The translations under genes and the position numbers were made by a program. Below are positions 59,244 through 64,000 of a stretch of DNA of 64,000 nucleotides, piece by piece. Position 1 is the stretch's first letter. Each line of letters starts with the position of its first letter. The stretch spans positions 147,415-211,414 of the forward strand of contig JAAFIH010000002.1 of assembly GCA_013297755.1 (NCBI GenBank). The letters run 5' to 3'. The DNA is from Cytophagales bacterium. GTDB taxonomy: Bacteria > Bacteroidota > Bacteroidia > Cytophagales > UBA9547. The notes beneath the pieces were generated by a model. It was not told the origin of the DNA. It did no database searches and saw nothing but the letters and a program-made list of their open reading frames with translations.

Positions 59244-62099
59244 CTAGTTTTTTAGATAATAAATTTTTACTGGCCCTATTAAACCTGATGGCAATAAACT
59301 ATAATCAGCATTGGGCAGTTTCTCTAAAGGATATAACCAACCATTGGGTAGTTTAGTAATATTTGTGTTAGTTATTCTTTTTTCTTTTGGTAATTTGCTA
59401 TCTCCAATTAGCCTGTGTGGCCAACGGTTTGCAACTTCTATTTTTATGTCATTTAATCCATTTTTTAAACTATTTTTGGTATCAATCACAAATGGTGATT
59501 TCCAATAAGTACCCAAATTTATACCATTAATAGTGATAGAAGCTATTATAGCTACATTTCCTAAATCTAAGAAAATATTTTTATTTTTAATTTCTTTATT
59601 TTGAGGTATTAGATATTGGGTACTATACATGACAATACCTGAAAAAAACTTGATGCCATCAACACTAGAAAGTGATAAATTTTCTAATTTTGTGTAATCA
59701 GCCGTCAAAGGTGCACCTAAATTGGGTGGAAAGTTTAGTTTCCATGTCGATTTTATTGTATCAGAAAACATTACTTTTTGCGATGGATTTTGAATAATAT
59801 TTGGCAAGGTTTCTTTTTGATCTGTGAAAACAACAAAAACTGATCCATTGGGTTCGAGGTCTACATCTAAAGTGATAGAATTTGTATTTACTTTAAAATC
59901 AACAACTGATTTTTCGCCAGTCATAGGATTCCAAAGTTGAGGAATCTTGTTTGTAATTCTATAAGTAGTTGTAATTTTTTGGCTTTTATTTTTTGTATTG
60001 CACACAAAATAAATATCTTCATTTTCGGTTTTTCTATGTATAAAATCTACAGAGCTTAATCTATTTTGATTTCCAGTATCAAAATCTTTAATAATATTCA
60101 ACGATTGTAACACTGATTTAATATCTTTACCATAAATAACTTTACCTTTTCCATACTTATTTTCTGTAATATTAATACCATCAATGTTTGCCCAAATTTT
60201 ATTGGATATTTCTAAAACTTTGGCATCATTCATTTTATAATTTTTAAATCCAGTAGATTTTGTTGGTTTTTTTCCAATTACAATGGCTCCATCTAAAATC
60301 AAATTTTCTATTTTTTTTAATACCTCTACATTCATTTCATCTACATTTGGTAAAACCAAAACTTGGTATTCTTGTCCATGAGGAAGTTTAAGTTTTCCAT
60401 CTTTTACAGTAAGTTTGTTTAAGATTACATCAGAATTTGTAACATCAAAATCATAGCCATAACCCAAAGAAGGATCTGTGGCTTTGTTTGGTACAAAATT
60501 AGGGGCTTCATCACCATAATAATACAATACATCGCCCACAAAATTTCCTTTTTGAAGCATTATACTACATCTTGCTAGATAATCCATAAACGATTTAGCC
60601 ATTGGCCACCAGGGTTGATTGACACTTACTTGAGTTCCAAATCCATAGATGTAGCCTGGTTTTCCTGCCGATTTTGGTACATGAGGAAAGGTATGAAAAA
60701 CAATTCTATTGAGCCCCTCGCAAAATGCTTTATCAGCCGTTGGTTTCAATTCGTCTAAACTTTCTTGCCATAACCAAGCACTTGTAAATGCTTCGGCATC
60801 AACTATTTTTTGATTATAAATATGCGAAGCACTAGATACACCTTTGATTACTTGCAAAATATCTCTTACTGAATCTTGGCTGGGATCATCTTTTGAATTG
60901 TGCCAAAATTCACCTCTAGGGTGAGTAAGAACTCCTGATGATTTTAATGATTCAAAGGGACAATTATGTAGGGGTTTTCCTGGACCAGCGGCTTCGGCTA
61001 CATATCCAATATCATATTTTTGGCATACTTCTTTGGCTTTTTTGTAATGGCTTTTTATAATTAAATCTGATAATAATTGTCGATAATCATACAAAAAACG
61101 CTGAGAAGCCTCTTTATCTATCACTACAAAACCTTTTAAAACGGGTAAAAAAGGTTTCATAGAATAACCAAATTGTTTTTCAAATTCCTCAAGCATCAAA
61201 GGGGTCCATAATTCGCCTATTACCTCATAACTGTCTGAATATAAGTATTTAAAAGATTTATTTTTAAAACTTCCAAGTTTTGATAATAATTTATCTATAA
61301 AATATTGTATATGAATCTCGGTGGCTTTAGGATTAAAATGGTCTATCATAGGTCCTTTAGAGTTTGGGGTGTGTGCAAACATAGGCTGGCCAGTATTTGC
61401 ACAAACCAATCTTTCTATTTTCCATTTTCCTTTAGGTGCTTTCCAGTTTAGATTTCCATCTTTATCCATAAAAGCCGTTAAATCAATTACTTTTGATATG
61501 TCTTTGATAGTAGAATCGCTTTGGAGTGGATAAGCAATAATGGCTATATCTTTGTAAAATTTAGGAAATCCCTTTGCATCTGTTTCAATAATAGGGCTGT
61601 AAAAATCATCGTCTATTTTTTTGGGTGTTTCTGGAAATGGAAGCTTTATTTTTTTTGAACTATTGCCATCAACTATAATTTCGGTTCTGTACAATCCCAT
61701 TGTTGCATTTTCGGGCTTTGTCCAAGCACCCCCTGCATTCCAACCACTAGAAACAATCAAACCAATTTCTAAATCTAATTTTGTGGCTTCATTGATAGCA
61801 TGTGCTATGGCTTCTGTATAGGCATCGTTCATAAAAGCATTACCTTTTGGAACTACATTTTCTTCGTCTTGTACATGATGAACATCCCAAATATCAAACC
61901 CACCCATGCCTTTTTCTTTGGCTTCTTTAAGTTCGTAAGAAATGCTTTCTTTATCAAAATTGCCATCAACCCAAGCCCATAAAGCTCTTGGTTTGGCAGT
62001 CAAGGGTGGATTTTTAAATTCCTCGTAAAGATTTTGTGCAAAAATGGTAGCTGTATAACTAATAGAAATTGCGATGAATATAAATTTTGATTTGTGCAT
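59244..62099 (-). CDS. Glycoside hydrolase, GH106-like (alpha-L-rhamnosidase family)
   Basis: A 951-residue exported enzyme. Signal peptide (about 1-21, ending IFA-QN), then a catalytic TIM-barrel-like domain starting KPRALWAWVDGNFDKESISYELKEAKEKGMGGFDIWDV, the GH106-type beginning, and GLIVSSGWNAGGAWTKPENA; the C-terminal part carries beta-sandwich domains with ITINGINLGTYWKSPFVID as in carbohydrate-binding jelly rolls. It likely hydrolyses rhamnose-containing polysaccharides in the periplasm or outside. No SusCD pair or other CAZymes are beside it; the following beta-propeller gene may be linked. Catalytic residues were not pinned down. Confidence 0.82.
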   Translation of the reverse strand: MHKSKFIFIAISISYTATIFAQNLYEEFKNPPLTAKPRALWAWVDGNFDKESISYELKEAKEKGMGGFDIWDVHHVQDEENVVPKGNAFMNDAYTEAIAHAINEATKLDLEIGLIVSSGWNAGGAWTKPENATMGLYRTEIIVDGNSSKKIKLPFPETPKKIDDDFYSPIIETDAKGFPKFYKDIAIIAYPLQSDSTIKDISKVIDLTAFMDKDGNLNWKAPKGKWKIERLVCANTGQPMFAHTPNSKGPMIDHFNPKATEIHIQYFIDKLLSKLGSFKNKSFKYLYSDSYEVIGELWTPLMLEEFEKQFGYSMKPFLPVLKGFVVIDKEASQRFLYDYRQLLSDLIIKSHYKKAKEVCQKYDIGYVAEAAGPGKPLHNCPFESLKSSGVLTHPRGEFWHNSKDDPSQDSVRDILQVIKGVSSASHIYNQKIVDAEAFTSAWLWQESLDELKPTADKAFCEGLNRIVFHTFPHVPKSAGKPGYIYGFGTQVSVNQPWWPMAKSFMDYLARCSIMLQKGNFVGDVLYYYGDEAPNFVPNKATDPSLGYGYDFDVTNSDVILNKLTVKDGKLKLPHGQEYQVLVLPNVDEMNVEVLKKIENLILDGAIVIGKKPTKSTGFKNYKMNDAKVLEISNKIWANIDGINITENKYGKGKVIYGKDIKSVLQSLNIIKDFDTGNQNRLSSVDFIHRKTENEDIYFVCNTKNKSQKITTTYRITNKIPQLWNPMTGEKSVVDFKVNTNSITLDVDLEPNGSVFVVFTDQKETLPNIIQNPSQKVMFSDTIKSTWKLNFPPNLGAPLTADYTKLENLSLSSVDGIKFFSGIVMYSTQYLIPQNKEIKNKNIFLDLGNVAIIASITINGINLGTYWKSPFVIDTKNSLKNGLNDIKIEVANRWPHRLIGDSKLPKEKRITNTNITKLPNGWLYPLEKLPNADYSLLPSGLIGPVKIYYLKN

Positions 62100-62257
62100 G
62101 AAAATTTTTAATAAAGTATCTGAAATAAAAATAATTTAAGTTTTATTTATTCAAAATGAAATAAACTTACTTATAAACTATTTTTTCTCAAAATTGATTT
62201 AAAATAAAGTTAATATTTGGTAAACATAATTAAAAAAAATTAAAAAAATAAAATAAT

Positions 62258-63298
62258 TCAAACCCTTTCCAATTTCAAAGGATAAGTTTTATCTGAAGCC
62301 CATTGGGGAATGTATAAGTTTTTGTCTTTGTCCACACATACATCATGTGGATGAGCAAATATGCTATTCGTTTGAACTTGAGGGGCTAATATTGTTTTGT
62401 CTTCGTCATAATAATCTGGGCCTGTGCCTCCAGGTGAAGAAATTAATTTGTTTTCTTTATCTAAAATTACTACAAACCCTGAGCGAGATTTCCAAGGCAT
62501 TTTGCTTACCAAAACAGCTGAATATAAATTATCTCCATCTATCACTGGTCTGCTCAAATAAGCACCTGGAATATGAACTGTTTTTAGATATTTGCCATCA
62601 AGTGTAAACCATTTGAATGAGTTGGTATGCCTAGAACAAACAACGAGCATTGGATTTCCTGCCACACGCGTATCTAAAGCTATGCCATGTGCATTTTTGA
62701 ACTGGTCGGGTTCGCTACCATAGCCTCCCCAAATGTTTTTTAAATTGCCTTTGCTATCATACTGTGTGATGTAATCTTTTCCATAACCATCTGCAATATA
62801 AATGTCTCCATTGGGAGCTACCGCTATTTCTGAAGGTTTCCAGTTTTTTTCGGTATTATATTTATTGGTTTCTTTGGGATAATTGATGGTCATTAAAACT
62901 TTGCCATCCAATGTAGTTTTACACACTTTATTGATTTCAATATCAGAAATAAACAAAAATTGTTCTGAACCTTCAGTAACCAATGTCAATCCATGAGCTC
63001 CAGGAAAATTAAGCGTCCAAGTTTTGATAATCTTACCAGAACGGTCAAAAATAATGATATTGTTTTTAACTTCATTGGTAAGTAAAATGAGTCTTCCTTT
63101 GGCATCTTGCACCATCTCATGGCAATCGTTTACAGGCACTTTATTATCAAATCCCCAATCTTTTATGATTTTATATTTGTAATCGCCATGTCCCACAATA
63201 TCGTTTTGAAGGTTTGCAGCCGTTGAAAAATTAAAGTTTATCGTTTGCAAAACTGCACTTGCCGCTAATGCTTTTTTAGTAAATAGTCGTCTGTCCAT
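62258..63298 (-). CDS. NHL-type six-bladed beta-propeller protein with Tat-like signal
   Basis: A 346-residue exported protein. The N terminus MDRRLFTKKALAASAVLQ has an arginine pair and a hydrophobic stretch compatible with a Tat signal. The rest has NHL/SGL-like repeats such as AHGLTLV, WKPSEIAVAPNGDIYIADGYG, HGIALDTRVAG and HPHDVCVDKDKNLYIPQW. Similar propellers occur in peptidyl-glycine monooxygenase-like and sugar-metabolism-linked proteins. It is upstream of the GH106 gene on the same strand (158 bp gap). The start lies 3 bp from the tandem array at 63302. Confidence 0.75.
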   Translation of the reverse strand: MDRRLFTKKALAASAVLQTINFNFSTAANLQNDIVGHGDYKYKIIKDWGFDNKVPVNDCHEMVQDAKGRLILLTNEVKNNIIIFDRSGKIIKTWTLNFPGAHGLTLVTEGSEQFLFISDIEINKVCKTTLDGKVLMTINYPKETNKYNTEKNWKPSEIAVAPNGDIYIADGYGKDYITQYDSKGNLKNIWGGYGSEPDQFKNAHGIALDTRVAGNPMLVVCSRHTNSFKWFTLDGKYLKTVHIPGAYLSRPVIDGDNLYSAVLVSKMPWKSRSGFVVILDKENKLISSPGGTGPDYYDEDKTILAPQVQTNSIFAHPHDVCVDKDKNLYIPQWASDKTYPLKLERV

Positions 63299-63301
63299 AA
63301 T

Positions 63302-63413
63302 GTGTTTGGGTGTTCAAGTGTTTAAGTGTTAAAGTGTTTGGGTGTTAAAGTGTTAATGTGTTAAAGTGTTAAAGTGTTAATGTGTTAAAGTGTTAATGTG
63401 TTATTGTTTTATA
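63302..63413. repeat. Tandem array 1 of GTGTTAAA/GTGTTAAT-type octamers
   Basis: About 112 bp of imperfect 8-bp units (GTGTTTAA, GTGTTAAA, GTGTTAAT) directly upstream of the beta-propeller start. Reverse-complement related to array 2 at 63716, which is built of AACACTTTAACAC. Possibly a site of slippage that changes the spacing to the promoter. Confidence 0.8.
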
Positions 63414-63510
63414 TTTTTTAAGTGTTTGGTTGTTGATGTGGGGGAGTAGAAAGTACAAATGCTTAATTTCTTACTGCTTTTCAATAGAAATCCAAAACTT
63501 CAATGTAGCA

Positions 63511-63597
63511 TTAAACCCGCTTTTTTGCAAAACGCCAATGTTGAACTGAAACCCTATTTTGTAAACAATCAGCCATTTTTTTTACAATATTTGCCAT
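63511..63597 (-). other. Mini open frame in a possible dispersed repeat
   Basis: Between the two arrays, a 28-codon frame (MANIVKKMADCLQNRVSVQH.. to TAA) lies just downstream of a consensus promoter. An alternative frame on the same strand reads IGFQFNIGVLQKSGF. The sequence may be a small dispersed repeat or a short RNA rather than a gene; coding is not supported by any family I recognise. Confidence 0.3.
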
Positions 63598-63608
63598 TCA
63601 TTTAAAAA

Positions 63609-63639
63609 CAAATATATCATTAATATTCAAAAAATACAA
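63609..63639 (-). promoter_or_regulatory. Promoter TTG-N20-TATATTTG reading towards the beta-propeller gene
   Basis: On the minus strand TTG (63637-63639), 20 bp, then TATATTTG (63609-63616). It is the best consensus promoter between the arrays and would give a transcript with a leader of about 305 nt that includes the mini frame and array 1 before the gene at 63298. Confidence 0.55.
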
Positions 63640-63715
63640 TGTAGTTAAAATTACTTTCAACTAACATTAGGAAAAAGAAAAAGCCTTAATTTAACTAATA
63701 TAGCATAAACAAATA

Positions 63716-63874
63716 AACACATTTACACATGAACACTTTAACACATGAACACTTTAACACATGAACACTTTAACACATGAACACTTTAACACATGAACAC
63801 TTTAACACATGAACACTTTAACACATGAACACTTTAACACATGAACACTTTAACACATGAACACATAAACACAT
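63716..63874. repeat. Tandem array 2: eight perfect 16-bp units ATGAACACTTTAACAC
   Basis: Eight uninterrupted identical copies from 63729 to 63856, then a degenerate ninth (ATGAACACATAAACAC); a few imperfect TTACACAT units precede it. No unique spacers, so it is not CRISPR. Core AACACTTTAACAC is the reverse complement of array 1's GTGTTAAAGTGTT, and the arrays bracket about 300 bp. Confidence 0.9.
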
Positions 63875-63940
63875 CAGGGAATTCTAATTTAAAAAGTTTG
63901 TTAAATTACAAATAATTAGTATATTTACAACAGGATTACA

Positions 63941-63970
63941 ATCCGAAAAAAAATGGATACTTTTTCGGAT
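63941..63970. promoter_or_regulatory. Perfect inverted repeat around a start codon
   Basis: Ten-base arms ATCCGAAAAA and TTTTTCGGAT separated by AAATGGATAC, so the hairpin would trap the ATG in its loop. Could be a translational regulator or operator for the gene at 63953. Confidence 0.5.
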
Positions 63971-64000
63971 AAAAATCAAAAAATAGCATTATTTCTAGAA
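63953..64000 (+). CDS. 5' end of a gene cut by the window edge
   Basis: ATG at 63953 opens a frame of 16 codons (MDTFSDKNQKIALFLE) that runs off the right edge. The start is preceded by nothing like a ribosome binding site, but it sits in the centre of a perfect 10-bp inverted repeat (ATCCGAAAAA 63941-63950; TTTTTCGGAT 63961-63970). Product unknown. Confidence 0.4.
   Translation, partial: MDTFSDKNQKIALFLE

Noticed and set aside
63716..63874. CRISPR array
   Set aside because: Units of 16 bp are uninterrupted and identical, with no unique spacers, and no cas genes are near.

Overview
The window is strongly AT-rich bacterial chromosome from a member of the Bacteroidota. The lineage call rests on several independent signs: a PorP/SprF protein beside a giant PKD protein with a gliding-motility/type IX secretion C-terminal domain, two TPR-PD40-OmpA proteins of the PorE kind, a histone H1-like Hc1 protein, DUF2452, DUF4403 and YfiR-type genes, a TonB-dependent receptor, few Shine-Dalgarno sequences, and promoters of the Bacteroidota form TTG-N(16-20)-TAnnTTTG. 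No rRNA or tRNA gene was seen. Order or genus cannot be fixed from this piece.

Layout. 1-8351: housekeeping genes (5' end of pyrB, carbamoylputrescine amidase, ccmB, mazG, truA, rdgB) interrupted by a type II restriction-modification pair (3127-5329). 8359-12656: a sensory operon (TonB-dependent receptor, YfiR-like periplasmic protein, HAMP-GAF protein without an output enzyme). 12954-16567: small secreted protein, receiver protein, DUF4403 lipoprotein, TonB and ExbD. 16793-18746: an overlapping ATPase and PD-(D/E)XK-like nuclease pair, a candidate defence system. 18868-22943: carboxypeptidase-regulatory-like protein, AlbA_2 protein, acyl-CoA dehydrogenase, two small membrane proteins. 22933-28250: a large restriction operon with a 1324-residue GIY-YIG/helicase/methylase fusion. 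28716-37485: Nudix, lgt, DUF2452, thioesterase, tail-anchored receiver, glycosyltransferase, PorE-like protein, M16 peptidase, NhaA.

37592-42350 is the most accessory-looking stretch: a di-haem peroxidase, then PIN and XRE-ImmA/IrrE genes, an HNH protein with a glycine-zipper tail, a train of perfect hairpins leading into two small genes of unknown function, and a decayed ATPase remnant. Two identical 91-bp inverted-repeat elements, each with its own perfect 10-bp target duplication, lie at 35919 and 41102.

42350-57652: EboD-like dehydroquinate synthase, folA, bifunctional nuclease, Hc1, alpha-oxoamine synthase, recX, obgE, the type IX secretion-linked trio (48238-55708), and an operon joining a zinc-finger protein, a MNT-HEPN pair and sufC. 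57856-63298: tandem Uma2 genes, a GH106-like glycosidase and a beta-propeller protein. The right end holds two short tandem-repeat arrays that are reverse complements of each other, and the start of a gene whose ATG sits inside a perfect inverted repeat.

The best candidates for an undescribed system are the ATPase-nuclease pair (16793-18746) and the XRE-ImmA/PIN/HNH-zipper/hairpin-leader cluster (38861-42162).
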